45,233 nucleotides of DNA from Paludibacteraceae bacterium (lineage in GTDB: Bacteria > Bacteroidota > Bacteroidia > Bacteroidales > Paludibacteraceae): positions 1 to 45,233 of the forward strand of contig JAGCWQ010000006.1 of NCBI GenBank assembly GCA_017961765.1, in the 5' to 3' direction. Positions 1 through 10,615 of the stretch are shown here, one piece after another. The position numbers and the translations under genes are program-made. Each line of letters opens with the position of its first letter. Position 1 is the first letter of the stretch. A model generated the notes under the pieces. The model did not search any database. It was not told the DNA's origin and saw nothing but the letters and a program-made list of their open reading frames with translations.

Positions 1-151
1 AAGCGGCTGGTATTACCTGTTCCTTCGTGTAGAAGTTATCTTGACATTGATCCCACATATAGAAGATGTTTTGTCCTTCTGGAAGATGCCATAGATCGAA
101 CGCCACAACGCCAGTTCTTAGAGTCTCCCCACAATGGGTATTCGTACCCGA
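1..151 (-). pseudogene. Continuation of the giant adhesin beyond the nonsense codon (partial at window edge)
   Basis: Reading on in the same frame past the stop at 152-154 gives residues that match the equivalent part of the upstream copy of the 387-residue repeat (for example THCGETLR and WDQCQD). The frame is uninterrupted to base 1. This shows that the stop is a point change within a longer gene rather than its natural end. Confidence 0.75.
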
Positions 152-907
152 TTAATTTCCGTTACGTTCGATACACCATGAATACAATCCATCTTGCCAT
201 CCGGTCATCTCAAAATGCATACGACCTTCGTTCTGTCCTTCGCATCGGTTTGGTACAATTGAGTAATTATCTTCAAGGAAGAGTGGCTTGGCTGGTGCTT
301 CGAATTCAACAACTTCCTCTAGCAAGGTGCCGTTCTTCATTTCGCATCCGTTAACGCCCATCAGCTCCACCTTTACGTCATAAGTTCCTGTAGGGAATCC
401 TGTCAATGTAAGCGTGCCTGTGCTCGCTTCCGCATAGACATCGAATGTTTTCTTATTCTCTGTTTCGCTCTTTTCGGTCATAACCAAACGAAGTTTTGCC
501 AATGCCGAATTGAATCCCTTATACTCAACACTTATGCCTGTGTTCGATTTTCTATAACAAGTCTGTGGTTGTTTTTCCAACTCACCAAGTACAACATTGA
601 GCGATTCGGAGGCAATGGTCAAGTCGCCGTCGTATACGGCCGTACATTCTGTTTTATCGGTCACACTGACTTTGTATTCGCCCTCGCCTATCAATTTGCT
701 CTCAAACGAAGTGGTAAGCAAGTCCGACTTTTCGACTTCCGTTCCATCCTTCTTGGTAATGGTGTATACGTATGGTGCGGTACCGCCACTAGCCGATGCC
801 TTTATAACTCGCTTACCGATTTCGCAGTTTGCTGCCTCCTCATAAATCTCTGCTGCCACAGTCAACAAGCCGTTCTCCTTAGAGTAGGCCGTCAAGTCAA
901 ATTCTTT
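1..907. repeat. Tandem in-frame repeat of 1161 bp, copy A (partial, runs off left edge)
   Basis: Bases 1-907 repeat bases 1162-2068 with an exact offset of 1161 bases (387 codons) and only scattered substitutions. The same landmarks occur in both, such as aagcggctggtattacctg at 1 and 1162. The segment up to 1161 also matches, more weakly, the region after 2068, so the expansion spread from an older, diverged copy. Confidence 0.92.
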
Positions 908-3900
908 TTCGACGGTACGCTTACAGTAATCTGTTGTTGAAAGCGTATAGACACCGGCTCCTTGATCGGATAATTCGAAATAGGCCTTGCCCTCAACGAG
1001 CTTTGGCTTTGCACCATCCTTAACAACCTCGTCGCCCTTCTTCAAAACAGCATTGAACTCCGGATCCCATGAAGATGCAACGAAGGTTACACTACCATCT
1101 GCGCGGTCAAGACATGTATAGGCCTTGGTTTCGCCCATGTCGATTGTGAGAGGTTCCTCATAAGCGGCTGGTATTACCTGTTCCTTCGTGTAGAAGGTAT
1201 CTTGACATTGATCCCACATATAGAAGATGTTTTGTCCTTCTGGAAGATGCCATAGATCGAACGCCACAACTCCACTTCTTAGCGTTTCCCCACAATGGGT
1301 ATTCGTTTCCGATTTATGTCCGTTTCGTTCGATACACCAGGAATACAATCCGTCTTGCCATCCGGTCATCTCAAAATGCATACGACCTTCGTTCTGTCCT
1401 TCACATCGGTTGGGAACCATTGAATAATTATCTTCAAGGAAGAGTGGCTTGGCTGGTGCTTCGAATTCAACAACTTCCTCTAGCAAAGTACCGTTATTCA
1501 TTTCGCATCCGTTAACGCCCATCAGCTCCACCTTTACGTCATAAGTTCCCGTAGGGAATCCTGTCAATGCAAGTGTGCCTGTGCTCTCTTCCGCATAGAC
1601 ATCGAATGTTTTCTTATTCTCCGCTTCGCTCTTTTCGGTTATAACCAAACGAAGTTTTGCCAATGCCGAATTGAAACCCTTATACCCAACGCTTATACCT
1701 GTGTTCGATTTTTTATAACAGGTCTGTGGTTGTTTTTCCAACTCACCAAGTACAACATTGAGCGTTTCGGAGGCAATGGTCAGGTCGCCGTCGTAAACGG
1801 CCGTACACTCTGTTTTATCGGTCACACTGACTTTGTATTTGCCCTCGCCTATCAATTTGCTTTCAAACGAAGTGGCAAGCAAGTCCGATTTTTCGACTTC
1901 CGTTCCATCTGTCTTGGTAACGGCGTATACGTATGGTGCGGTACCGCCACTAGCTGACGCTTTTATGACCCGCTTACCGATTTCGCAGTTTGCTGCCTCC
2001 TCATAAATCTCTGCTGCCACAGTCAACAAGCCGTTCTCCTTAGAGTATGCCGTCAAGTCAAATTCTTTACTTGCTGTATTTTCACAAACATCGGTAATTG
2101 AAATAGAATAAACACCCGCTCCACATTCGTTCAATGTAAAATAGGCTTTCCCTTCTTTCTCAACAGGAGTTACTTCAATCGGTTCTTCCCCCTTCTTTAT
2201 CTCAGCCTTGTCACCAGCGTTCCAAGATGAAACCACAAAAGAAAGACTACCATCCGCACGATCGGCACAAGTATATGGTTGGGGGTCACCCATGGCAATA
2301 GAGATCGGTGCCTTAAGATTTTCAGTAACAGTAAAATCGAAAGGCCAGTTATTACCACATCCGTCTGCAAGGCTGAACACATAAGCACCTTGCACAAGGC
2401 CTGTGAACTTAAAGGCGGTTTGTTCGCCTACTGTCACTGTAGGTTTAACTGTAGCGGTTATATCCTCTTCATCCTTGGCCAATGTCCAAGTGTAGAGGTT
2501 CTTATCGTAATTAGTTACGTGGATAGTCTCGGTAACTGTTGATCCTTCACAACGGATAGTGAGGGCTTCATTGTTGTCGGTCAATGCAGGTTTCTCAACA
2601 GCACCAACCACTACACTGCCTTCAACAAGGAGAGTGTGGTCTGCCAGCTCGCAACCCTCAATTTCAAAGCCTAACTTCACATCGTAAGTGCCAGGAGCAA
2701 GGTCTGAAATGACCAAACAATTGCTCTTCTCATCATAGGTGGACTTCTTCTCTCCTGCGTAGGCTACCAAGTTCATATCACCCGTATAATCAGGGTAAGG
2801 AACACTTATAGCACCCTTTTTCCCATAGCAAGTCGGATTTACTACGGAACAACCAGGATTTTCGAATTCAAATTCTGGCACTGTCGCCCAAATCATTTCA
2901 ATATCCTTCTCTTCAGCAACACAACCATTTCCATCAGTAACCTTAACACTATATTTCTGCTCTGGCAGAAGGCCAGTAACCGTGTTGCCAACCTGAGTCA
3001 AGATTTCACCCTCGCCATCGGTCCATTGATAAGTGTAAGGAGTTTCACCACCAGTCACATCAACGGTGATGGATCCTCCAACTTCGGTACAATATGCACC
3101 TTCAACATTAGATGCAATTTCCATGACCGTAGTAGGTTCTGTAACCGTGAACTCATCTTGATCAAAATCGTCACAATCACCAGTTTTACTCAAGTATTCC
3201 ACCTTGTAAGTACCTGCTTTCAAATTATCTATCAAGAATGAACCATCTTCCTGAGGCGTCAACCAACTACCGCCATTTACACGAAGACCATAGTTGCTGT
3301 TACCTCCACTTACGGTGTATGTTGCACTACCATTCTTATCTCCAATACATTTCAGTGCCAAATTACCAGCAGTACGCTTAATGGAAGGTTTGCTGACTAC
3401 AAGATTAGAGACAATTGGTAAATTGAATGTTGACACACAATCATCAACATCAACTACTTTTAAGGTGTACTCAACCCCTGGAGTCAAACCATCCATCACA
3501 AACTCTTTGACAGAAGAGGTCGTCTTAATTTCATTACCCTCTTCATCGGTCAATGAAACATCGTAAGCGCTAGATCCATCAGAAATGGTAATTTCAGCCT
3601 GGCCTTTTGCACTTGGACAAGTTATATCTAAACCAACACCTTCTACCTTTAGTTTATTACCAACTGTAACGTTGAATTCATATTCAGTTTTATCCTCACA
3701 ACCAGCTTCCGTGCTACTGTATGTGAACACATAAGTTCCTTCTCCTAAGTTGTCGATTGTATATCGGTTCATGTAGTTGAATGGTATCACCGTACTGCCT
3801 ACTGTAAATTTATAGTTCGTCTGATTACCACCACTAAGCACCAACACTGCAGTTGCATCTGTTGAACCAATACATGAAACGGAATTCTTACTATAATAGG

Positions 3901-6900
3901 TTAAATCCCTTATCGAAGGCTCTTCGATAAAACTTAATTCAAAAGAATGTTGAATAGTTGAATTAATATTATTCGTCGCCTCGAACACATATTCACCGTT
4001 ACCAAGAGCATTTAATTCAAACAAAGCAACTCCATCCTCTACGCTGACAGGCTCTACCGGCTTTTCAAAACGACCATTCAAGATAATCCTCGCAGAACAT
4101 TTCTCCGTCCAACCAGAAACGTTGATTGCCACTTTTGAATTAGGTGTTGAACAGGTGTTATCTTTAACAGTAGGCTCACCCACAATTTGAAGTTTTTCAA
4201 CACCATCTAAATATTCGTATGCGCCCGGACATGTTGGATCCAAACGCGTCTCTCCTCGTTGGTCAGTGGTTACAGTTGACTCCGAAAGTTCAAAACGTAT
4301 GCTCTTTTCATTTGGCAAAACGTCACCAACGATAGCAACCGTTTTCGTAAGACCTCCATTATCTTTTAAATTAGGGGTAAACTTGCCGCTTGTCTCATCA
4401 TATGTACCATCAAGAATGGTTGCTAACTCACTCTTCTCTATTTCCTTTGCATTCGTACCTTTTATACCAACGGCACCTGAAACGAGGTTGTCTGTAATAG
4501 TTGCACCTTCTCTGCTTTCAAGTTCTGTATCAACTAGAATATTACCTGTAAACACATTGTAACCATCAGAAACATTTGAGTTATTGACAAATGTATTGTT
4601 AATTATCTCTTGCGGAGACGTGCTCTTGAATAGATAATCATAATAGACGCTATTGTTTGCGAATGTATTATTGTATAGTTTTAAACTTCCAGTAGTAGCA
4701 CTTAAGACAACATAATCATGTGCATCAATGGCATCAAAAGTACATCCTTCAATTATAAGATCATCATAAGATGATATAATAACATACGCATAATCGCCAG
4801 AGAAGGTACTATTCTTTACATAATTTGTTCCATTTTTATGATCTATTGATATAGCATCATGGTTTGCACGGTTATTTCCCAAACAACTGAAATCAGAAAA
4901 GAATGTACAACCCTCAACTACCGACGGATTATGAAGCATGAATCGATCGAACGTTATATTTTTAACGCTTCCCGCTTTTACGTCAAGATAAGAATAGATA
5001 TGCGTCTTTTCACAGAAATAGGAATTGGTGAAAACGGTCGAATTGGCCTTAGGATCAGAAGGCACATCCATCTCCTCCGGATCTTCCGGATATCCTCCAA
5101 TTATATTGACTTTATTATTCCATACATAATAACCATAGTAATTATACCCCTGCATTTGCTTTTGCAAATAGGCCCCATTGGTTAGCTCATAAAAATCGTA
5201 TTCTCCAGCAGCAACATGGAAAGTTGCACCTTCTGCAGCAGAAGGCAACATTCCCACAAAGTCCATAGGACTCATTGCATTTTTCCAGCTTGAACCATTG
5301 CCGTTACCACTCTGTTTAACGTAGAATTCGGTAGCAGTAAGATCAATTGCACAAGACTGAGGCGTGATAGTGAGTTTTAACGTATGGAGTTTATTAGCAG
5401 TTGATGTCTCTTCGTATCTATAATACTCATAATCGCCACCTAGCGAATCTCTTGAATCAATTTCAAAACCATTGTCGTTATATATTCCACCACGACAAAT
5501 AGATGCACTATATTCAACAACTTCATAAGGAAGTTCGTAAGAACCTGGACATATGAAAGTCTTTCGATCTTCGCCTCGTTGGTCATACCACAGATTATAA
5601 TCATTTTTGTGATACCTTATATAAAGCTTGTCATCTGTAATATAACTACTTAATAATTTAACAGTTTTAGTACAACCTCCATTGTCCTTAGGTGTAAAGG
5701 CATAACCTTGGGGTTCTAAAGTTCCTTCTATGACTCCATCAAAGTCTTTTCCTTCAACAAAAATATTATTCCCTGCAAAGGAATTAGCAACGTGAGAATC
5801 TTCCAATACTATATTATCGATAACAGTTTCATTCTTAGAAAAATCATAAACAAATCCTTTTGTGTTAAGGATATTTCCTACAATTGCACCAGACTCAGCC
5901 TCTATAGAGATTTTGGTATTTAAGTCCTTTATCATGTAAGGATAATGACATACCGTATTATTACAAAAGGCTACTGATCCGTAAGAAAAGGCAAATATTT
6001 CAGCAGAAGAACCCTTAATTGTCGAATTTCTGACCACAGTATTTCTGTGACTCCTGAATTTAAAATGATCGTGTATGATTAATCCTTCAGAATTTATATA
6101 GCATGATTCCACATAAGTATATTGGGCATAAAGGTCAATATAATTCTTTGCATTTGTTAAGAGTGTAGAATTTGTTACATGAATTTCATCTGCATTTTCA
6201 ACGGTCAATGCATTTAGCGTACAATTGTCAACGTAAAGCATCAAACCAGAATTGTTGGGGATATTGATGCCCGCCTCTTCCCCAAAAGAGATATTCTTAA
6301 TATTCACCTTTTTCAACCCCTCGCCAAACTCCAAATTCGACGACAAAGAAAACTTCGTATTCGTTCCACACGAACTTGGTTTTTCCGTCTCAGAGGTAGG
6401 TTTTGTTGAGTACCCACCAATTAACGTTATATCATTGGAGATTTTTATGTCTTCAGTGAATGTATATTCGCCACCTCCAAAATGGAAAGTCACCCCTTTG
6501 TTTGCTTCTGGCACAAAATCAGCAAACGTTTCAAAACTCATGGCTTTTTCCCAATCAGAACCGTTGCCTTTACCTGTGGTGGTTACGTAATAGTCGGTGG
6601 CGTTTCGGTCAATTTTCTCTGAAGGTAGCAATTCGCATGCACCAGGACAAGTAGGATCTTCTCGAGTTATTCCTCTCTGATCTGTAGTTACACTTGTCTT
6701 ATTTAGAGCGAAACGAATATCCTTTTCATTAGATAACTTATCATTTATTAAACGAACAACTGGCAGAAATCCCGAACAATCTATTTTTGGAGAGAAGATG
6801 TACGCATCGTGATCGTAGACTACTTTGGGCGTTAAACTACCACTAATTAATTTATTTAATTCTTCTTCCTTTATATAAATATTCTTACTTTCTGCACCTG

Positions 6901-9900
6901 CGCTTGAAAATCCTGGATTTTGGAAAAATCGTGGTATAAAAATATTATTATGTGAAGTGGTTATATTGGTTAATCCATACTCCGATGTGTTTTCCATAAT
7001 ATTACCAACCATCTCACCTTTGCCTGTAATTCTAGGGCCACAAAACTCTTGATAATTAGAACCCACGCTACCCATTTGCACGACATCAAGTCCTACACAT
7101 GTATTATTATTGAACTTCGTATAAGCTGAACTACAATATATTAAGTCGCAGACTTTTTTAATGTTCGCAAATGTAGAATTTTCTATCGTGCAATAATCAC
7201 CTTCTAAGCGAAGAACATATGCAGAAGTATAACATTCATCTTCAATATTAATGAACGATGAATTTATTATAGAGACATTAGTTGCATTCAAAGACAAAAC
7301 TTGATGATCCCCCGAACAAGACTTTCCTATCACATAATCTTCAAATTTACTATTGCTTATAGCTATATCTATTCCCTTATTACCTATCAGAACACCTGAG
7401 TTTTTATTAAACGAACAACTATCTATATGTAATGATTTTAATTTGTGATTAGAATTAGAGCAAATACCTGAGCTACTAAATTCCAATCCCGAAAATCTTG
7501 CATTAATACCTTTTGTTAAGAAAATGCTAGAATTTCGAATTCTTGTTATATTCTTTGCAACATTCGTTGCCTTATCTGTTCCTTCTAATTGATCGGAAAA
7601 TCCACCTAAAATAGAAACGTCATTTCTAAGCGTAAAGCAGTCATCACCTTCATTTACCTTCAATAATTGATAATCACCCTCTGCCACATAGAATTTAGAA
7701 CCCGGAGGACAATTCTGAACAGTTTTGTTAAATTGCTCTGGTCCCATTGCATTATCCCAATTAGAGCCATCGCCTTTACCATTTAATTTTACATAATAGA
7801 ACTTAGGATCTTCTTGAATTTTCTCAAAGGCTCCGACACATGTTTTTGACTGACGCTCAACACCTCTTTGGTCTTTATCTACGCCTGATGTTCTAGAAAA
7901 ACGTACATCAGTTCCATTTCCATCATTTACAGAAGTCAAAGCAACAGTTGTAGTAAATCCCCCGTTTTTTGCAAGATTTGCTTTAAACGTTCCAGCCACA
8001 TATTCTCCATCTATAAAATTAGTCAAATATTCAAGCTTTGTGCTTTTTAAGTCAGATGACAAACCTTCTATATCATATAAATTATTACCATATTTTGTTG
8101 CCTTACTTATGAATACTATGTCTTCCAAACTTTCAACCCCTGGATTTGCAACTACAAGGTTTCCGACAAAACTAGAAGTAGAACCAACTTGAAATAATGG
8201 ATTATCTGCGATAGGACAATTAATAATGGTATTATTGTAAATCTCACAAGGAGCCGAACAATTTATTAAACCATTATAACCTTCGGTTGGAATATAATTA
8301 TTACCAACAAACGTATTGTTAATCAATGTCATGCCAGTAGCACTATGATCTTCGTAATCAGCACTTAAAATGAATCCAGCAGAAGCTGTCAATCCAGACA
8401 CTGTGCTATTACGCATATCCAGATGGCCATTAACACCAGCCACCATAGTGGAAGGAGCATGACCAATGGTCATTTCAGAAAATGAGCAATCACTGATTTC
8501 CAAGCCTTTAACTCTTTCTACTGCTCTATGAGTCTTTTTAAAAGAACATTTTGAAAGAACAACATTTACATTATAATCACCTTTTATTGTAGTACCACAT
8601 CCCTCAAATTCAACACCATCGAAAGTGACTTTAGAAGCCCCTGAGATTAAAAATAGACCAATAGTAGAACCCACATCATCACCCGATGGGTCTTTCAGAG
8701 TATTTGAACTCGAAGAATAAACATTATCGCCGCTAGGGTCTGTTGTGAACACCGTATGATAATTCAAAGGATCGCTTACTGCTGTTTCGTCTAATTCCTT
8801 AGGAGAATAGCCTCCAATAATAGTAACGGCCTCATTTATTTGATATAACAATCCTTTTTTCCCCAACGCTTTATCGGCATCAAATATAGGAGAATAATCA
8901 CCTTCTGCAATATGGAAGGTAGTAGATTGTTCGGCAAAAGGAAGAACAGCTGCAAAAAGATCAGGACTCATTGCTTTATCCCAGCTCGAGCCGTCGCCTG
9001 CCCCATCTTTTTTAACATAGATTTTATCAGATAAATTAAAATTGCATATTGTAAAATTTGATGTATACTTATCATCATAAGTAGCATTAATAGCAAAAGA
9101 TAGACCACCATATATGAAACCTATAAAATCTTTATATTCTATCTCTGCAGTAAACTTTCCATTTTCATCCGCTATAGGCATTGCAATTAAAGAGTCCGCA
9201 TAATATCTATATTGATTAGCCCCTTTATAATATCTATAAATTTCAATTTTAGAGAAAGGACCAGCCTCACCAGTGAATGTAAATAATCCATTCGCACAAG
9301 AAAGGACAACATTTTTGGGGTTAGGATTATCATCTGTTTTTCCTATGCTATATAAGGCGGTGCTGCTATAAAAGTAGTTATTCGTTAGTTTTCCCTCCCT
9401 CTCAATTTTCAGATTAGAATTATAGAATTTACAATTTTTCCACTCTACTACTTCAGCTGCACCATAAGAAACATTATGGAACTCACAACTATCTACAGTA
9501 CCTATTATATTATAAAATTTATTAATATCACGTTTAGCAGAAAATCTAATTAAATTGAAATAAGAATTCTTTATTGTTCCGATTTCTGACACGTTTAAAA
9601 AATCATTATAACTATTGTCCAACACATCAAAAGTACAATGATCTATTAGATCAATATCTTTTATATCGAAATAATAATTAACATAATTTCCATCATGTAT
9701 TAAAGTTCCTGTAAAATTAGTATTGGTTAATGAGCCAATACTGATGGTTTCGCCATCAATCATAGAAGCTTCAGAAACAAAACTGCAACTATCAATTTTT
9801 GCAATCATAGTAGAAGAAGTCCGAGAGTATCGAGCGTAGATTTCCACCTGATTAAACGAACAACCTTTTATTTCATCGATGACCGATGGACATTCTATTT

Positions 9901-10309
9901 TAGAATTAGTTTTATTCCCAATAAAATTAACATCAAAAAGAGATAGTTTACTTAGTTTTTCAAATCCTATCCAATTTAAATTGATAGTAACACCATTCCC
10001 TTTGATTATCAATTCTTTCTCAGATCCTTCGTTAAAAGCATTCTCTACGGGCCAAGAAACAATGTTATCTCCCTCTTGCAACAAAAATTCAATTGTATGA
10101 GATCCAGACAGCGTACAAAGATCATTAATCGCATAATATAACGATCCCTCAACGACATTACCCTCATTGTCTATATTTTGTGAAGTAGTAACATACAATG
10201 TTTTAGCTTCCAAATTCACCGCACTCACCAAAACAAAAATAAGAGCAATAACTCTTCTAAAATAACCGAATGTAAACATAAATCTATCGTGCAGGGTTAT
10301 CCCTTGCAT
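152..10309 (-). CDS. Giant secreted adhesin-like protein (beta-helix modules plus SprB/Ig-like repeats), prematurely stopped
   Basis: A 3385-residue secreted surface protein. The N-terminus holds a signal peptide ending ...NLEA near residue 35; translation may start at 10309 or at the second Met (10279), which gives a cleaner signal peptide. Residues ~36-425 are a beta-helix leader. Four modules of about 400 residues follow, starting near 428, 836, 1239 and 1660; each opens with a YVxxxGxGxGSxWxxAM-like line and closes with a DQRGxxRxxxxCPGAxE-like line (compare choice-of-anchor Q/pectate-lyase-like folds). Residues ~2037-2755 are Cys-rich Ig/SprB-type repeats, then a 387-residue repeat begins. 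A TAA at 152-154 ends the frame, but the same frame stays open to base 1 and still matches the repeat, so the C-terminus (probably with a sorting domain) lies outside the window. A role in adhesion or gliding is inference. Confidence 0.85.
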   Translation of the reverse strand: MQGITLHDRFMFTFGYFRRVIALIFVLVSAVNLEAKTLYVTTSQNIDNEGNVVEGSLYYAINDLCTLSGSHTIEFLLQEGDNIVSWPVENAFNEGSEKELIIKGNGVTINLNWIGFEKLSKLSLFDVNFIGNKTNSKIECPSVIDEIKGCSFNQVEIYARYSRTSSTMIAKIDSCSFVSEASMIDGETISIGSLTNTNFTGTLIHDGNYVNYYFDIKDIDLIDHCTFDVLDNSYNDFLNVSEIGTIKNSYFNLIRFSAKRDINKFYNIIGTVDSCEFHNVSYGAAEVVEWKNCKFYNSNLKIEREGKLTNNYFYSSTALYSIGKTDDNPNPKNVVLSCANGLFTFTGEAGPFSKIEIYRYYKGANQYRYYADSLIAMPIADENGKFTAEIEYKDFIGFIYGGLSFAINATYDDKYTSNFTICNFNLSDKIYVKKDGAGDGSSWDKAMSPDLFAAVLPFAEQSTTFHIAEGDYSPIFDADKALGKKGLLYQINEAVTIIGGYSPKELDETAVSDPLNYHTVFTTDPSGDNVYSSSSNTLKDPSGDDVGSTIGLFLISGASKVTFDGVEFEGCGTTIKGDYNVNVVLSKCSFKKTHRAVERVKGLEISDCSFSEMTIGHAPSTMVAGVNGHLDMRNSTVSGLTASAGFILSADYEDHSATGMTLINNTFVGNNYIPTEGYNGLINCSAPCEIYNNTIINCPIADNPLFQVGSTSSFVGNLVVANPGVESLEDIVFISKATKYGNNLYDIEGLSSDLKSTKLEYLTNFIDGEYVAGTFKANLAKNGGFTTTVALTSVNDGNGTDVRFSRTSGVDKDQRGVERQSKTCVGAFEKIQEDPKFYYVKLNGKGDGSNWDNAMGPEQFNKTVQNCPPGSKFYVAEGDYQLLKVNEGDDCFTLRNDVSILGGFSDQLEGTDKATNVAKNITRIRNSSIFLTKGINARFSGLEFSSSGICSNSNHKLKSLHIDSCSFNKNSGVLIGNKGIDIAISNSKFEDYVIGKSCSGDHQVLSLNATNVSIINSSFINIEDECYTSAYVLRLEGDYCTIENSTFANIKKVCDLIYCSSAYTKFNNNTCVGLDVVQMGSVGSNYQEFCGPRITGKGEMVGNIMENTSEYGLTNITTSHNNIFIPRFFQNPGFSSAGAESKNIYIKEEELNKLISGSLTPKVVYDHDAYIFSPKIDCSGFLPVVRLINDKLSNEKDIRFALNKTSVTTDQRGITREDPTCPGACELLPSEKIDRNATDYYVTTTGKGNGSDWEKAMSFETFADFVPEANKGVTFHFGGGEYTFTEDIKISNDITLIGGYSTKPTSETEKPSSCGTNTKFSLSSNLEFGEGLKKVNIKNISFGEEAGINIPNNSGLMLYVDNCTLNALTVENADEIHVTNSTLLTNAKNYIDLYAQYTYVESCYINSEGLIIHDHFKFRSHRNTVVRNSTIKGSSAEIFAFSYGSVAFCNNTVCHYPYMIKDLNTKISIEAESGAIVGNILNTKGFVYDFSKNETVIDNIVLEDSHVANSFAGNNIFVEGKDFDGVIEGTLEPQGYAFTPKDNGGCTKTVKLLSSYITDDKLYIRYHKNDYNLWYDQRGEDRKTFICPGSYELPYEVVEYSASICRGGIYNDNGFEIDSRDSLGGDYEYYRYEETSTANKLHTLKLTITPQSCAIDLTATEFYVKQSGNGNGSSWKNAMSPMDFVGMLPSAAEGATFHVAAGEYDFYELTNGAYLQKQMQGYNYYGYYVWNNKVNIIGGYPEDPEEMDVPSDPKANSTVFTNSYFCEKTHIYSYLDVKAGSVKNITFDRFMLHNPSVVEGCTFFSDFSCLGNNRANHDAISIDHKNGTNYVKNSTFSGDYAYVIISSYDDLIIEGCTFDAIDAHDYVVLSATTGSLKLYNNTFANNSVYYDYLFKSTSPQEIINNTFVNNSNVSDGYNVFTGNILVDTELESREGATITDNLVSGAVGIKGTNAKEIEKSELATILDGTYDETSGKFTPNLKDNGGLTKTVAIVGDVLPNEKSIRFELSESTVTTDQRGETRLDPTCPGAYEYLDGVEKLQIVGEPTVKDNTCSTPNSKVAINVSGWTEKCSARIILNGRFEKPVEPVSVEDGVALFELNALGNGEYVFEATNNINSTIQHSFELSFIEEPSIRDLTYYSKNSVSCIGSTDATAVLVLSGGNQTNYKFTVGSTVIPFNYMNRYTIDNLGEGTYVFTYSSTEAGCEDKTEYEFNVTVGNKLKVEGVGLDITCPSAKGQAEITISDGSSAYDVSLTDEEGNEIKTTSSVKEFVMDGLTPGVEYTLKVVDVDDCVSTFNLPIVSNLVVSKPSIKRTAGNLALKCIGDKNGSATYTVSGGNSNYGLRVNGGSWLTPQEDGSFLIDNLKAGTYKVEYLSKTGDCDDFDQDEFTVTEPTTVMEIASNVEGAYCTEVGGSITVDVTGGETPYTYQWTDGEGEILTQVGNTVTGLLPEQKYSVKVTDGNGCVAEEKDIEMIWATVPEFEFENPGCSVVNPTCYGKKGAISVPYPDYTGDMNLVAYAGEKKSTYDEKSNCLVISDLAPGTYDVKLGFEIEGCELADHTLLVEGSVVVGAVEKPALTDNNEALTIRCEGSTVTETIHVTNYDKNLYTWTLAKDEEDITATVKPTVTVGEQTAFKFTGLVQGAYVFSLADGCGNNWPFDFTVTENLKAPISIAMGDPQPYTCADRADGSLSFVVSSWNAGDKAEIKKGEEPIEVTPVEKEGKAYFTLNECGAGVYSISITDVCENTASKEFDLTAYSKENGLLTVAAEIYEEAANCEIGKRVIKASASGGTAPYVYAVTKTDGTEVEKSDLLATSFESKLIGEGKYKVSVTDKTECTAVYDGDLTIASETLNVVLGELEKQPQTCYKKSNTGISVGYKGFNSALAKLRLVITEKSEAENKKTFDVYAEESTGTLALTGFPTGTYDVKVELMGVNGCEMNNGTLLEEVVEFEAPAKPLFLEDNYSMVPNRCEGQNEGRMHFEMTGWQDGLYSWCIERNGHKSETNTHCGETLRSGVVAFDLWHLPEGQNIFYMWDQCQDTFYTKEQVIPAAYEEPLTIDMGETKAYTCLDRADGSVTFVASSWDPEFNAVLKKGDEVVKDGAKPKLVEGKAYFELSDQGAGVYTLSTTDYCKRTVEKEFDLTAYSKENGLLTVAAEIYEEAANCEIGKRVIKASASGGTAPYVYTITKKDGTEVEKSDLLTTSFESKLIGEGEYKVSVTDKTECTAVYDGDLTIASESLNVVLGELEKQPQTCYRKSNTGISVEYKGFNSALAKLRLVMTEKSETENKKTFDVYAEASTGTLTLTGFPTGTYDVKVELMGVNGCEMKNGTLLEEVVEFEAPAKPLFLEDNYSIVPNRCEGQNEGRMHFEMTGWQDGLYSWCIERNGN
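1162..2068. repeat. Tandem in-frame repeat of 1161 bp, copy B
   Basis: Second copy of the repeat inside the giant adhesin gene. High identity with copy A stops abruptly around 2068, where the coding sequence changes to a diverged version of the same Ig-like domain. Confidence 0.92.
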
Positions 10310-10420
10310 ATTAATTCAATACTCAAAATATTAATATAATGCGAACAAAGTTTCTAAAGCAAAATGACACATACCCAATTTTAGGCTTATCTATTTCTCT
10401 ATAAACACTCATACAGGGCA

Positions 10421-10428
10421 CAAAATTA
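10421..10428 (-). promoter_or_regulatory. -7 box of the giant adhesin gene
   Basis: On the minus strand this reads TAATTTTG, matching the Bacteroidota -7 consensus TAnnTTTG, about 110 bases before the first Met codon. No clear TTG -33 element is seen. The rest of the 306-base gap between 10309 and 10616 holds only this and the terminator at 10562-10598. Confidence 0.45.
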
Positions 10429-10561
10429 GTAAATATACGACATTTAATAGCCTTACATACCAATTTTTTTTAGCATTCGTCAAAAAAACAGGTTGTTTCA
10501 GATTATTTTATGCATAAATATGTGTATATAAAATTGAACCTACAGATTAGATTCTGGGAAT

Positions 10562-10598
10562 AAAAAGGGCAAGGCATTTCTCAACAAACACCCTGCCC
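10562..10598 (-). terminator. Rho-independent terminator of the flavin split-barrel gene
   Basis: On the minus strand a 13-bp stem (arms 10586-10598 and 10567-10579, with some G-U pairs) is followed by TTTTT. It lies just after the stop codon at 10616. Confidence 0.75.
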
Positions 10599-10615
10599 CC
10601 AATCACCCATTCAGA

